DNA of 64,000 nt. Origin: Methylobacterium brachythecii (lineage in GTDB: Bacteria > Pseudomonadota > Alphaproteobacteria > Rhizobiales > Beijerinckiaceae). How positions within the stretch are numbered: the first letter of the stretch is position 1; every line of letters begins with the position of its first letter. Made by a program: the position numbers and the translations under genes. Shown piece after piece: positions 18,817 to 30,462 of the stretch. The DNA is taken from NCBI RefSeq assembly GCF_014196345.1, contig NZ_JACIDN010000001.1, forward strand, positions 689,393 through 753,392, written 5' to 3'. The notes beneath the pieces were generated by a model. It saw nothing but the letters and a program-made list of their open reading frames with translations. It searched no databases and was not told the origin of the DNA.

Positions 18817-19110
18817 CTACGGCAAGCCTCTCTTGTCGAGCTGCTTCTTGGCCATCATCAGCTGGTCCCAAACCGTGCTGGGTGTGGTTCCGAAGAAGTC
18901 GAAAACGGCGTTCACGCCCCACCAGAGGCCGAGAACGATGAGGGGGACGAGGATCCAGGCCAGGATTTCCTCGCCGCGCCGACGAGCCTTGCGCCGCTTG
19001 CGCCGGGCCTCGCGTCCGGTGAGCTTGGTCTTGGCCGTGACCCTCGGCTTGGCAGCCGGGGGCTGGCTGGGGACAGGCGCGAGGGCGTCCTCATGCGTGT
19101 CGCTCGTCAT
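18817..19110 (-). CDS. Small single-pass membrane protein, unknown function
   Basis: A 97-residue protein with a basic N-terminal cytoplasmic segment (GREARRKRRKARRRG, about 32-46), one transmembrane helix (ILAWILVPLIVLGLWWGVNAVF, about 48-70) and a short C-terminal tail. No enzymatic motif is visible. It lies downstream of clpA on the same strand, separated by 122 bases that contain a hairpin, so it is probably an independent unit. No family was recognised. Confidence 0.65.
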   Translation of the reverse strand: MTSDTHEDALAPVPSQPPAAKPRVTAKTKLTGREARRKRRKARRRGEEILAWILVPLIVLGLWWGVNAVFDFFGTTPSTVWDQLMMAKKQLDKRGLP

Positions 19111-19192
19111 GGTGCCCCCGTCTTCGGCCGATCCGCGAGAGCGCCCCCGCTCCCGCTCGTCTCATCCCGGTGCGCCCATATCCGCGACCGGC

Positions 19193-19219
19193 CCGAGGAA
19201 GGCAACCCGCCTTCCTCGG
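19193..19219 (-). terminator. Hairpin downstream of clpA
   Basis: A perfect 10-bp stem (CCGAGGAAGG / CCTTCCTCGG) with a 7-base loop lies 14 bases past the clpA stop. It has no clear T tract on the minus strand, so it may end transcription only partly or protect the 3' end. Confidence 0.6.
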
Positions 19220-19232
19220 AACGCGGACGAGA

Positions 19233-21734
<2,502 letters not shown>

Positions 21735-21758
21735 TGCTCGAGCCTTTGTTCCGGGGCC

Positions 21759-22196
21759 TTACTTCTTCTCCATAACGCACTGGAGAGGGTGTTGGTGCTT
21801 GCGGGCGAAGTCCATCACCTGCGTCACCTTCGTCTCGGCGACCTCGTAGGTGAAGACGCCGCACTCGCCGACGCCGTTCTGATGCACGTGCATCATGATC
21901 TGATATGCGTCGTCGTGGTTCTTATTGAAGAAGCGCTCGACGACGTGGACGACGAATTCCATCGGCGTGTAGTCGTCGTTCAGGAGCAGCACCCGGTAGA
22001 GGCTCGGGCGCTTCGTCTTCGTTTTGGTGCGCGTGATGATCGCGGTGTTCGAGCGGTCGCCATCGCCGGACCCGCGTGGGCCTGCGGCCTCGATCGGCGT
22101 GGCGCCGTTTGCGCGCCAGCTTTCGCGTCCAGCGGTCGCCACGGCCCGCTTCGGCGTCTGAGACATCGGAACCGTATCGAGTCCGTCCGGCGACAT
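21759..22196 (-). CDS. clpS: ATP-dependent Clp protease adaptor ClpS
   Basis: N-degron adaptor that binds proteins with N-terminal Phe, Leu, Trp or Tyr and hands them to ClpA. The core is [23 protein letters not shown], with the NDD and TPMEFV pocket residues, and the later VHQNG...EVAETKV helix. Upstream of the core is a long polar extension including [10 protein letters not shown]. The start is uncertain: ATG at 22196 is used, but ATG at 22166 gives a shorter N-terminus and no clear ribosome site separates them. It lies 24 bases before clpA in the same operon. Confidence 0.92.
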   Translation of the reverse strand: MSPDGLDTVPMSQTPKRAVATAGRESWRANGATPIEAAGPRGSGDGDRSNTAIITRTKTKTKRPSLYRVLLLNDDYTPMEFVVHVVERFFNKNHDDAYQIMMHVHQNGVGECGVFTYEVAETKVTQVMDFARKHQHPLQCVMEKK

Positions 22197-22572
22197 GTTC
22201 GTTCGTATGACGTTGTTCGTGGGAAGTGTGACGGACCTGAGGCGGCCCTCCGCCCAGGGCGCCGCTGAGACGCAACCAGCAACAGGCAATCTATAGGCCG
22301 TGATCCGACTCCGCCAGTCGGATGCGCTCACTTGTCCGGGTCGAGCGCGCGATCTTTACGATTCGGAGACCCACGAGTTTCACACAGCTTGCTGTCGAAC
22401 CACGCGGTTTCGGCACCGATCGGCTCCGAATTAACGGCCGCGTAACCGCGTCCGCATACCTTTGCTCATCAGTGATGGAGCGGAATGTCGGGCCGGCCCG
22501 GCGCTGTCCGCGATGGCGGCGCGGCTTTTGGCCGGGCAATCGGTTCGAAGAGTGCGGAACGGATCACCGGTA
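22197..22572. other. Intergenic region between clpS and the D,D-carboxypeptidase gene
   Basis: 376 bases between divergent genes. It must hold both promoters; the stretch around 22360-22460 is lower in GC. A small inverted repeat (CCGACT, 5-base spacer, AGTCGG, 22305-22321) was seen. No gene or RNA was recognised. Confidence 0.4.
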
Positions 22573-24060
22573 ATGCGTAGCGTGTCAGGCCGTACCCTTC
22601 GTGCGACCGTTCCTCCCGCCGCTCTGGTCGCCGTCGCGATCCTCGCCGCGATCACCACCCCTGCCGAGGCGCGCCGCCACGGGCATCACCGGGGCGCCCA
22701 TCATCGCGCGGCTTCGGGCGGCTACAATCCGCCTTACGCCGCGATGGTCGTCGATGTGAAGACCGGCAAGACGTTGCATGCGGTCAACGAGGACGCCCTG
22801 CGCCATCCGGCCTCGATCACCAAGGTGATGACGTTGTACATGCTGTTCGAGCAGCTCGAGCGCGGCCGCTACCGCCTGGACTCGCCGCTGACGATCTCGT
22901 CCTTCGCTGCCTCCCAGGCTCCGTCGAAGCTCGGCCTGCGCCCAGGCTCGACCATCGAGGTCGAGGACGCGATCAAGGCGATCGTTACGAAGTCGGCCAA
23001 CGACGTCGCCTGCGCCATCGGCGAGAACATCGCCGGTTCGGAATCCAAGTTCGCCGAGATGATGACGCACAAGGCGCGCTCGCTCGGCATGACCCGCACG
23101 CACTACGCCAACGCCTCCGGCCTGCCGGATGCCGATCAGATCACCACGGCCCGCGACCTCACGGTGCTCGCCCGGGCGATCCAGGATCGCTTCCCGAACT
23201 ACTACAAGTATTTCCAGACTCGCTCTTTCGCCTTCCGCGGCCGGGTCATCGGCAACCACAATCACCTGCTCGGCAACGTCCAGGGCGTCGACGGCATCAA
23301 GACCGGCTACACGCGCGATTCCGGCTTTAACCTCATGACCGCCGCGAAGTCCGACAACCGCCAGATCGTCGCCATCGTGCTCGGCGGCAAGTCGGGCGCC
23401 AGCCGCGACCGGATCATGGCCGACCTCGTGCGCGGCAGCCTGCCGCGCGCCTATGCCGGTGCCCGCCAGGTGCCGGGCCTGATTGAGACGGCCGAGCGCG
23501 GCCGCCCGGCCGTCATCGCCGACGCCGCCTCGAAGACCCGCACCCGTTACGCCTCGGCCGAAGATGACGAGATCGAGACGACGGCTTCGACCGATGCCGT
23601 GCCGACCACGACGCCCGGCATGAGCCGCAAGCCCCCGCAGGCTATCCCCGGCGCGGCGCAGGCCTACGCCCCCGCCCAGGCCTCGTTCCCGGGGGGCAAG
23701 TCGAGCGCCCGGCTTCCGGCCTACGATTACGACGCCGTGGCCGCGCGCTCGGAGGCCCCCGCGAAGGCAGAGAAAGCCGAGAAGGCCGAGATCACATCGC
23801 GCGGCATGACGCCGACGGCCTGGGTGATCCAGCTCGGCGCCATGGACGACGAAGACAAGGCCAAGTCGATGCTCGCCGAGGCCCGCGGCCGCGCTGCCGG
23901 CGCCCTCGGCAAGGCCGCGCCCTACACCGTGCGCGTCAGCCATGGCGGCACCACCCTCTACCGCGCCCGCTTCTCGGGCTTTGCCGAACAGGGTTCCGCG
24001 CAGGATGCCTGCTCGGCCCTCAAGAAGAACGGCTTCAACTGCTTCGCGACCCGGAGCTGA
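22573..24060 (+). CDS. D-alanyl-D-alanine carboxypeptidase (low-molecular-weight PBP) with SPOR domain
   Basis: Trims the terminal D-Ala of peptidoglycan stem peptides. The three penicillin-binding motifs are S81-ITK, S141-AN and K243-TG, in the order of PBP5/6-type enzymes. The N-terminus is a signal peptide (TVPPAALVAVAILAAITTPAEA) followed by a His-rich stretch (RRHGHHRGAHHRA, about 34-46). A Pro/Ala/Glu linker leads to a C-terminal SPOR domain (about 415-495; AWVIQLGAMDDEDKAKSMLAEA and YRARFSGFAEQGSAQDACSALKKNG), which binds denuded glycan at the division site. The ATG at 22573 is chosen because longer starts precede the signal peptide with unrelated sequence. Confidence 0.93.
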   Translation: MRSVSGRTLRATVPPAALVAVAILAAITTPAEARRHGHHRGAHHRAASGGYNPPYAAMVVDVKTGKTLHAVNEDALRHPASITKVMTLYMLFEQLERGRYRLDSPLTISSFAASQAPSKLGLRPGSTIEVEDAIKAIVTKSANDVACAIGENIAGSESKFAEMMTHKARSLGMTRTHYANASGLPDADQITTARDLTVLARAIQDRFPNYYKYFQTRSFAFRGRVIGNHNHLLGNVQGVDGIKTGYTRDSGFNLMTAAKSDNRQIVAIVLGGKSGASRDRIMADLVRGSLPRAYAGARQVPGLIETAERGRPAVIADAASKTRTRYASAEDDEIETTASTDAVPTTTPGMSRKPPQAIPGAAQAYAPAQASFPGGKSSARLPAYDYDAVAARSEAPAKAEKAEKAEITSRGMTPTAWVIQLGAMDDEDKAKSMLAEARGRAAGALGKAAPYTVRVSHGGTTLYRARFSGFAEQGSAQDACSALKKNGFNCFATRS

Positions 24061-24158
24061 CACCAGCCATCCTAGCCCCTTAGCGGGCGATCTACCCCTC
24101 GGCCCCGTTCGGGCCGGCGGTCGTCACATCAGCCATTTCTGACAACGCGCGTGGAGTA

Positions 24159-24848
24159 TCAGCGATGTCGGTCCGTCAGTCTGTCTCGAGCCGCGTTGAC
24201 GCGAGCGGCAATCGCAGCGCTGCCCCCCTGGTCGGGATGCAGCCGCTTCATCAGCGTCCGGTGCGCCGAGCGGACCTGCTCCAGGGACGCCCCGCGCTCA
24301 AGCCCCAGGACCTGATAGGCCTCCTCTTGCGTCATCGCCCCTGGGTCAAGCGGGCGGCCCGCCCCCGGGTGAAGATCGCGCTCAGCGTCTACACGCCAGC
24401 CGGCATGCCGGCGGTCCAGATACGCCTCTAGGAGCCGCGCGCCGTCGGGATCGGCCCCGCGGCAGAGGGCGTGAAGCGCAACGAGATCCTCGCGGGGGAT
24501 TTCCGAGAGACGTTCGCCGGTCCGAGGGCCGGCCAGGATCACACCATCCCCGGATCCGGGGTCGAGTTCGACCGTTGCGGTGCGCCGCGCCGGGCGTCGC
24601 GGTTTCATTGCCGACAGGAAGCGGGCGAGCCGGCGCGACAAGCCTTCTCCGCCCTCCAGCATCCAGAGCGCGCATGCGGCGAGCAGCGTGGCCGGCAGTA
24701 AGGAACCCCGTAGAGCGAGCAGTGCCGCCAGAGCGAAGCCCGCATAGCTTCCGAGCCGCCTCGGGCTCAGCCCGGCAGGCAGTCGGCCGCCGCTGCGGCC
24801 GAGCCACCAGAAACCGAAGAGCGCGACGAAACCGAGGGCGAGCAGCAT
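24159..24848 (-). CDS. DnaJ-domain membrane protein
   Basis: A 229-residue protein with one or two N-terminal hydrophobic segments (MLLALGFVALFGFWWLG and YAGFALAALLALRGSLLPATLLAACALWML) and a C-terminal J domain (about 172-229). The J domain reads MTQEEAYQVLGLERGASLEQVRSA, then HRTLMKRLHPDQGGS; the HPD motif that stimulates Hsp70 ATPase is intact. This layout (membrane anchor, central region with ERLSEIPREDLVAL, J domain at the C-terminus) is a conserved alphaproteobacterial form of DjlA-like cochaperone. The J domain should face the cytoplasm. Confidence 0.85.
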   Translation of the reverse strand: MLLALGFVALFGFWWLGRSGGRLPAGLSPRRLGSYAGFALAALLALRGSLLPATLLAACALWMLEGGEGLSRRLARFLSAMKPRRPARRTATVELDPGSGDGVILAGPRTGERLSEIPREDLVALHALCRGADPDGARLLEAYLDRRHAGWRVDAERDLHPGAGRPLDPGAMTQEEAYQVLGLERGASLEQVRSAHRTLMKRLHPDQGGSAAIAARVNAARDRLTDRHR

Positions 24849-25278
24849 GATCCCGTGATCGGGCCGTTCGGCCTCCGGGTAAAGCCTCGAGACGGGTGCG
24901 CTCGCTCACCGACGCCCGGTCGACGACGCCGGATGATGCAGGATGCCCACACTCATCCACAAGCTGACGACGTGCGTCACCGCACTGCAGCGATGGTGGT
25001 CGCCAAGCTAACGAATTGCTTACACTTCGAACGCACAGTCATCGTATCGCCGAAGACGAGCATCCGAGGTGGAAAAGAGGCACAGAGGCGCGGAAGCTTT
25101 TGTGTCCGAAGTACGCAACTGCGTCGAGACCGTGACGATCAGGCCCCAATTGCCTGAAATGATCGCAAAGACGCCAACAGATGCTCCCATTCGCGCACGA
25201 AGAAGCATCACCTCGGCTCATCGAAGCGGCAAATCGCCGATGGGTCGGAAGAACAGGGTTCAAGAGGACAGTCGAGAC
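24849..25278. other. Intergenic region upstream of a small protein gene
   Basis: 430 bases between the DnaJ-domain gene and the 71-residue gene. GC drops around 25000-25230. An open frame extends upstream from the small gene but lacks a ribosome site and coding character. No RNA gene, repeat or clear operator was seen. Confidence 0.4.
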
Positions 25279-25494
25279 ATGGAAACCGAGGCTCTCGAAC
25301 GACCGGCCGACCTGACGATCTGGCGCACGCTCCCGGCTTCTTCGCCGTTGGCGCAGCCCGCGCGCTACGACACGCTGCGCGAGGCGCTCGCCGCCGCCGC
25401 CGGCGCGCTGAGCGATCCGGCCAAGCAGCCCTGGATCATCACGGAAGAGGGCGAGATCCTCTCCCCGAACTGGATCCGCACCTATCTGAACTGA
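25279..25494 (+). CDS. Small hypothetical protein (71 residues)
   Basis: A short acidic protein (METEALERPADLTIWRTLP...) with an alanine-rich central helix (YDTLREALAAAAGALSD) and a C-terminal segment PWIITEEGEILSPNWIRTYL. This tail pattern, with a tryptophan-isoleucine start and an ILSPNWIR end, looks like a conserved small alphaproteobacterial protein, but I cannot name the family. The ATG at 25279 has AAGAGGA upstream with slightly long spacing. It has no signal peptide or membrane segment. Confidence 0.55.
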   Translation: METEALERPADLTIWRTLPASSPLAQPARYDTLREALAAAAGALSDPAKQPWIITEEGEILSPNWIRTYLN

Positions 25495-25534
25495 TCGCCG
25501 CTTTTCGGCGATCGACATCGCCGGGTTTCCGGCA

Positions 25535-25572
25535 ACAAGCGGTCCGGCCCGTCCTCGGGTCCGGACCGTTGT
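25535..25572. terminator. Bidirectional hairpin between convergent genes
   Basis: A long, near-perfect stem: ACAA, CGGTCCGG and CCCG pair with CGGG, CCGGACCG and TTGT around a TCCT loop, with one single-base bulge on each side. It lies between the small gene ending at 25494 and the DUF817 gene ending at 25598, and ends in short A/T pairs as a two-way terminator would. Confidence 0.7.
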
Positions 25573-25597
25573 CGTTTGCGGCCCATGCCAGCGCGGC

Positions 25598-26536
25598 TCA
25601 GGCGCCTTCGGCAACGGGCAGTGGCCTCCGCCGGGTGCCCGCGGCCGCCTCGCTCATGGCTCTCGGCCGGCTGACCAGCGTTACCAGCACGTAGGAGACG
25701 ATCATCAGCAGGAACCAGGAGCCCAACTTGGCAAATGCAACCGGAGACCAGCCGGCCGCCTGGCTCGGATAGATCCAGACCCGCGTGGCCGTGCCGATGT
25801 TCTCGGCGAACCAGATGAATAGGGCGACGAGGCCGAAGCCAACGAGCAGCGGCATCGAGCGATGCGTGTGCCAGACCTTGAAGTGGACGATCGTGCGCCC
25901 GAACAGCAGCGCTGTCGCGGCGAACAGCACGAGCCGCAAGTCCGGCATGTAGTGGTGGGCGAAGAAGTTCACGTAGATCGCTGCGGCGAGCGGCAGCGTC
26001 AGAACGATCGCCGGATGCCGCTCGAAGCGGAAGTCGAACAGCCGCCAGACACGGGCGATGTAGGAGCCGATGCTCGCATACATGAAGCCCGTGAAGAGCG
26101 GCACGCTGGCGATCCGTAGAAGGCTCTCCTCGGGATAGATCCACGAGCCGACACCGGTCTTGAAGATCTCCATGACCGTGCCGACGACGTGGTAGAGAGC
26201 GATGACCTTCGCCTCCTCCCAGGTCTCCATCCGAAGCATCAGCAGGGCCACCTGGATCGCCACCGCGGCGAGGGTGAGAAAGTCGTAGCGGCCGAGCGCG
26301 GCGTGGGCCGGGTAGAAAAGATGCGTGCCGATCAGCAGCGCGCACATCAACCCGCCGAACAGGCAAGCCCAGCCCTGCTTTACCCCGAAGCGCAGGAATT
26401 CGTAGGCGAAAGACGCCGCTCGGCCCTTCGCGGCAACACGCGCCCCGAGCCGGGCTTCTGCCGTGATGAAGCGCGCGAGCGGTGGCCAGAGCCGCGCGGC
26501 ACTGGTCTCTTCGGGCTTGTCGCCGCGTCGCCACAT
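25598..26536 (-). CDS. DUF817 integral membrane protein
   Basis: A 312-residue protein with about eight hydrophobic segments, of the DUF817 family (FLRFGVKQGWACLFGGLMCALLIGTHLFYP, METWEEAKVIALYHVVGTVMEIFKTGVGSWIYPE, and IWFAENIGTATRVWIYPSQ). Conserved glutamates, histidines and tryptophans inside membrane segments (ALYHVVGTVMEIFK) hint at a buried functional site, but the activity of the family is not established. The ATG at 26536 is preferred to one at 26572 because GGGAGGGG on the minus strand lies 8 bases before it. It is transcribed alone. Confidence 0.82.
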   Translation of the reverse strand: MWRRGDKPEETSAARLWPPLARFITAEARLGARVAAKGRAASFAYEFLRFGVKQGWACLFGGLMCALLIGTHLFYPAHAALGRYDFLTLAAVAIQVALLMLRMETWEEAKVIALYHVVGTVMEIFKTGVGSWIYPEESLLRIASVPLFTGFMYASIGSYIARVWRLFDFRFERHPAIVLTLPLAAAIYVNFFAHHYMPDLRLVLFAATALLFGRTIVHFKVWHTHRSMPLLVGFGLVALFIWFAENIGTATRVWIYPSQAAGWSPVAFAKLGSWFLLMIVSYVLVTLVSRPRAMSEAAAGTRRRPLPVAEGA

Positions 26537-26684
26537 CGTGCGAACCCCTCCCGCCGCGATGGCCGGTGCCATGCGAGCGTCCCGAGCCTAGCGATGATGG
26601 CCGCGCCTTCGCGTTCGCTGGCGCACGGATGAAACCGTCGCGTTCATTCGACAATACTGTGTCTGACGAAGGGGGGAGGATCCG

Positions 26685-27098
26685 ATGCTGCCGTCGACGA
26701 TCCATGACAGCCGCGACCCATCGGTGATCCGCGTCGAGCGGGAACTGGCGCGGCTCGAGGCGCTGGCTGCACGGCGGCGCTACCGCATCGCGATCCTACG
26801 GACGCTGCGCGGGGGCCTCGGCGCGGGCGGGACCCTGGCGACGATGCTGAAACTGAAGGTCGCCGGCTCGCTCGGGCTCAAGCTCGGCCTTGCGCTCGTC
26901 GTCGGCCTCGGATTCGCGTGGCCGATCTATGCGCTCGCCGCCATCGCGATCGGCTTCGTCCTCCTGTCGGTGCTGTCTTGCGAATCGCCGGACTGCAATT
27001 GCGATTGTCCCAGCGATTGCCAACGCAAGGAGAAACGCCGGAAGCACCTCGATGAGATGATCGAGACGCGCAGGGCTTGGCTTCTCGCCCGAGCCTGA
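26685..27098 (+). CDS. Small membrane protein with a cysteine cluster, unknown function
   Basis: A 137-residue protein: an N-terminal basic helix (RVERELARLEALAARRRYRIAIL), two hydrophobic segments (about 58-77 and 80-98), then a tight cysteine cluster C99-X4-C104-X-C106-X-C108-X3-C112 followed by a basic helix (QRKEKRRKHLDEMIETRRAW). The cluster sits directly at the end of the second membrane helix, a position suited to metal or iron-sulfur binding at the membrane face. The start is supported by a strong GGGGGGAGGA site. No family was recognised. Confidence 0.65.
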   Translation: MLPSTIHDSRDPSVIRVERELARLEALAARRRYRIAILRTLRGGLGAGGTLATMLKLKVAGSLGLKLGLALVVGLGFAWPIYALAAIAIGFVLLSVLSCESPDCNCDCPSDCQRKEKRRKHLDEMIETRRAWLLARA

Positions 27099-27223
27099 GC
27101 CCGGCGCCACCCGATCCGGCCGCCAGTCACCTTCGGCGACAGCCGTCGCGGACATGATCCCGCCGCGAAGCGGGAGGAAGGCGGCATCACGGGGGATTTC
27201 GGGTCGGTGGGTCGGAGTCGAGC

Positions 27224-28057
27224 ATGGCATGGCGGCTGAGCAGCTTGGCGGGCGCGCTCCTCCTGGCGTCGTCGCTCGCCGCCGACGCGGCGCCACGATC
27301 CTTCGTCATCGACTACGGCCTGTCCTTCCTCGGCCTCACGGTCGGCACGTCGAAGCTGACGGCAGAGCGGAACGCGGAGCACTACTCGCTCGAGCTCGAC
27401 GGGGGGCTCGCTGGAATGGCCGGCTGGTTCTTCCAAGGCGGCGGCAAGGCCGGATCGAGTGGCCGGATGTCAAAGTCGGGAACCGTGCCCTCGTCGTTCA
27501 AGATCGACGCGCATTACTCGGATTATCCGGTGACGGTCGCCGTCGCTTTCAACGACGGCACCGTGAAGAGCGCCGCGGTCGACCCGATGCCGACGCCGCG
27601 CCCCGATCGGCTCCCGGTCGCGGCCGGCGACAAGGTCGGCGTGACGGATCCGGTCGGCATGCTCGCGATCCCCGCGCCGTCCGGGCCGCTGGAACCATCG
27701 ATCTGCGATCGGCGCATCCCCGTCTACGACGGGCTGACGCGCGTCGACATCGTGCTCTCCCGCGGCAGCGTGAGCACGCTCACCAAGGGCCCTTATCGCG
27801 GGCCCGTGCTCGAATGCCGTGCGCGCTGGGTGCCGGTCTCGGGCCACCGGCCGAAGGGCTCCTCGGTCAAGCGGATGCAGGAAAACGACGACATGCGCAT
27901 CCGTCTGGCCCCGGCGCCGGAGGTCGGGCTGCTGTTGCCGCTCTCTATCAGCGTCGGCCTAACCTGGGGCACGGCCAAGATCGATGCGACGCGGTGGGGC
28001 GAGGCCGCCCCCACGCCGAAGCCCGGCAAGGGGGCGAAGGCGTCGGCACAACCGTAG
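27224..28057 (+). CDS. DUF3108 exported protein
   Basis: A 277-residue protein with signal peptide MAWRLSSLAGALLLASSLAADA and a DUF3108 domain (SFVIDYGLSFLGLTVGTSKLTAERNAEHYSLELDG, and later SSFKIDAHYSDYPVTVAVAF). The fold is predicted to be a beta-rich periplasmic domain related to lipoprotein-carrier-like barrels; the function is unknown. It contains two cysteines in the mature part (SICDRRIP and LECRARW). It lies 76 bases before the methylmalonyl-CoA mutase gene on the same strand, probably by chance. Confidence 0.82.
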   Translation: MAWRLSSLAGALLLASSLAADAAPRSFVIDYGLSFLGLTVGTSKLTAERNAEHYSLELDGGLAGMAGWFFQGGGKAGSSGRMSKSGTVPSSFKIDAHYSDYPVTVAVAFNDGTVKSAAVDPMPTPRPDRLPVAAGDKVGVTDPVGMLAIPAPSGPLEPSICDRRIPVYDGLTRVDIVLSRGSVSTLTKGPYRGPVLECRARWVPVSGHRPKGSSVKRMQENDDMRIRLAPAPEVGLLLPLSISVGLTWGTAKIDATRWGEAAPTPKPGKGAKASAQP

Positions 28058-28133
28058 GGCTCCACCATAAGGTGTGCTTGGCCGCCGCCACAAAGCTTCT
28101 ATAACCGGGCAAAGGCTGTACTAGAGTTCGCCG

Positions 28134-30296
28134 ATGTCCCGGATTCCAGATTTCACCACTCTCTCCTATGCGGCAGAGCCGATTCCGGCTCCCCCGCCTC
28201 CGGTGTCCGAGCCCTGGATGACCCCCGAGGGCATCGCGGTGAAGGGCTTCTACGGCCCTGAGGACCGCGAGGGCCTGGAGGGTGTCGGCTCGTTCCCCGG
28301 CATCGCGCCGTATCTGCGCGGTCCTTATCCGGCGATGTATGCGGCGCAGCCCTGGACCATCCGGCAATATGCCGGCTTCTCGACGGCCGAGGATTCGAAC
28401 GCCTTCTACCGGCGCAACCTCGCGGCCGGGCAGAAGGGCCTGTCGGTCGCCTTCGATCTCGCGACCCACCGCGGCTACGATTCCGACCACCCGCGCGTCT
28501 CGGGCGACGTCGGCATGGCGGGCGTGGCGATCGACTCGATCTACGACATGCGCGTGCTGTTCTCCGGCATCCCGCTCGACGAGATGACCGTATCGATGAC
28601 GATGAACGGCGCGGTGCTGCCGATCCTCGCCCTCTACATCGTCGCGGCGGAAGAGCAGGGCGTGCCGCCCGAAAAGCTCGCCGGAACGATCCAGAACGAC
28701 ATCCTTAAGGAGTTCATGGTCCGCAACACTTACATCTATCCCCCCAAGGGATCGATGCGGATCATCTCGGACATCTTCGGCTATACCTCGAAGAACATGC
28801 CGAAGTTCAACTCGATCTCGATCTCCGGCTACCACATGCAGGAAGCCGGGGCGACGAACGACCTCGAACTCGCCTACACGCTCGCCGACGGCGTCGAATA
28901 CATCAAGGCGGGCCTCGCCGCCGGCCTGACCATCGACCAGTTCGCACCGCGCCTGTCGTTCTTCTGGGCGATCGGCACGAACTTCTTCATGGAGATCGCC
29001 AAGATGCGGGCTGCGCGCCTGATCTGGGCGAAGCTCGTCAAGCAGTTCGACCCGCAGAAGGAGAAGTCGCTGCCGCTGCGCACGCATTCCCAGACGAGCG
29101 GATGGTCGCTGACGGCGCAGGACGTGTTCAACAACGTCACCCGCACCGCCATCGAGGCGATGGCGGCGACGCAGGGCGGCACGCAGTCCCTCCACACCAA
29201 CGCGCTCGACGAGGCGCTGGCCCTGCCGACCGACTTCTCGGCCCGCATCGCCCGCAACACCCAGCTCTTCCTGCAGCAGGAGAGCGGCACTACGCGGATC
29301 ATCGACCCGTGGGGCGGCTCCTATTACGTCGAGAAGCTTACCGCCGACATCGCGGCTCGCGCCTGGGAGCACATCAAGGAGGTCGAGGAACTCGGCGGCA
29401 TGGCTAAGGCCATCGAGGCCGGCATCCCGAAGCTGCGCATCGAGGAGGCCGCGGCCCGCGCCCAGGCCCGGATCGATTCCGGTCGCCAGACCATCGTCGG
29501 CATCAACAAGTACAAGCCCGACGACGACATGGCGATCGAGCTGATGCGCGTGGACAACAAGAACGTGCGCACGCTGCAGATCGACAAGCTCAAGCGGCTG
29601 CGCTCAGAGCGCAAGCAGGCCGACGTTGACGCGGCGCTGGCCGCGCTGACCAACGCGGTGAACACCAGCGAGAACCTGCTCGAACTCGCGGTCAACGCGG
29701 CGCGGGCCAAGGCCACGGTCGGCGAGATCTCCGAGGCGCTGGAGAAGGCCTGGGGCCGTCACCGCGCCGAGATCCGCTCGATCTCGGGCGTCTACAAGCG
29801 GGAGGTGGGCGGCATGTCGCCGGCAGTGGAACAGGTGAAGCAACTCGTCGAGGAGTTCGAAGAGAATGACGGGCGCCGCCCGCGTATCCTCGTCGCCAAG
29901 ATGGGCCAGGACGGGCACGACCGCGGCCAGAAGGTCATTGCCTCCGCCTTTGCCGATCTCGGCTTCGACGTCGACATCGGGCCGCTCTTCGCCACTCCGG
30001 ACGAGGCCGCGCGCCAGGCGGTGGAGAACGACGTCCACATCATCGGCGTCTCCTCGCTCGCCGCAGGCCATCTCACCCTGGTGCCGGAGTTGAAGACTGC
30101 ACTGACGGAACAGGGCCGCGAGGACGTGATGATCGTCATCGGCGGCGTGATCCCGCCGGCCGATTACGACGCGCTCTACGCGGCCGGCGCCTCGGCGATC
30201 TTCCCGCCCGGCACGGTGATCGCCGAGGCGGCGGTCAAGCTGATGACCGAGCTGAACGACAGGCTGGGCTATGCGAAGCAGCAGGCTGCGGAGTAG
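28134..30296 (+). CDS. mcmA: Methylmalonyl-CoA mutase large subunit
   Basis: Adenosylcobalamin-dependent conversion of (2R)-methylmalonyl-CoA to succinyl-CoA, the final carbon-skeleton step of the ethylmalonyl-CoA pathway and of propionyl-CoA use. The N-terminal TIM barrel carries [16 protein letters not shown] and [18 protein letters not shown], and the C-terminal flavodoxin-like B12 domain carries D593-G-H595-D-R-G598, where H595 is the lower cobalt ligand. The 720 residues match catalytic large subunits that bind B12 directly. The companion small subunit and a meaB-type chaperone are not adjacent. No cobalamin riboswitch was seen upstream. The symbol follows Methylobacterium usage. Confidence 0.95.
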   Translation: MSRIPDFTTLSYAAEPIPAPPPPVSEPWMTPEGIAVKGFYGPEDREGLEGVGSFPGIAPYLRGPYPAMYAAQPWTIRQYAGFSTAEDSNAFYRRNLAAGQKGLSVAFDLATHRGYDSDHPRVSGDVGMAGVAIDSIYDMRVLFSGIPLDEMTVSMTMNGAVLPILALYIVAAEEQGVPPEKLAGTIQNDILKEFMVRNTYIYPPKGSMRIISDIFGYTSKNMPKFNSISISGYHMQEAGATNDLELAYTLADGVEYIKAGLAAGLTIDQFAPRLSFFWAIGTNFFMEIAKMRAARLIWAKLVKQFDPQKEKSLPLRTHSQTSGWSLTAQDVFNNVTRTAIEAMAATQGGTQSLHTNALDEALALPTDFSARIARNTQLFLQQESGTTRIIDPWGGSYYVEKLTADIAARAWEHIKEVEELGGMAKAIEAGIPKLRIEEAAARAQARIDSGRQTIVGINKYKPDDDMAIELMRVDNKNVRTLQIDKLKRLRSERKQADVDAALAALTNAVNTSENLLELAVNAARAKATVGEISEALEKAWGRHRAEIRSISGVYKREVGGMSPAVEQVKQLVEEFEENDGRRPRILVAKMGQDGHDRGQKVIASAFADLGFDVDIGPLFATPDEAARQAVENDVHIIGVSSLAAGHLTLVPELKTALTEQGREDVMIVIGGVIPPADYDALYAAGASAIFPPGTVIAEAAVKLMTELNDRLGYAKQQAAE

Positions 30297-30462
30297 TCTT
30301 CGAAAGAAGAGCTTGCGCGAATTTTGCTCGGGTGGATTTGAGTTGACTCGATCCGTCCCGGACCGGGCCAGTCTCCCGTGGGGTTCCCTCGTTCACGTCT
30401 CAGGCCGAGACTTCGAGGGCGCTTAGCGGATCACAATCTGTCTCTTGGGGCGGCCAGATCCG

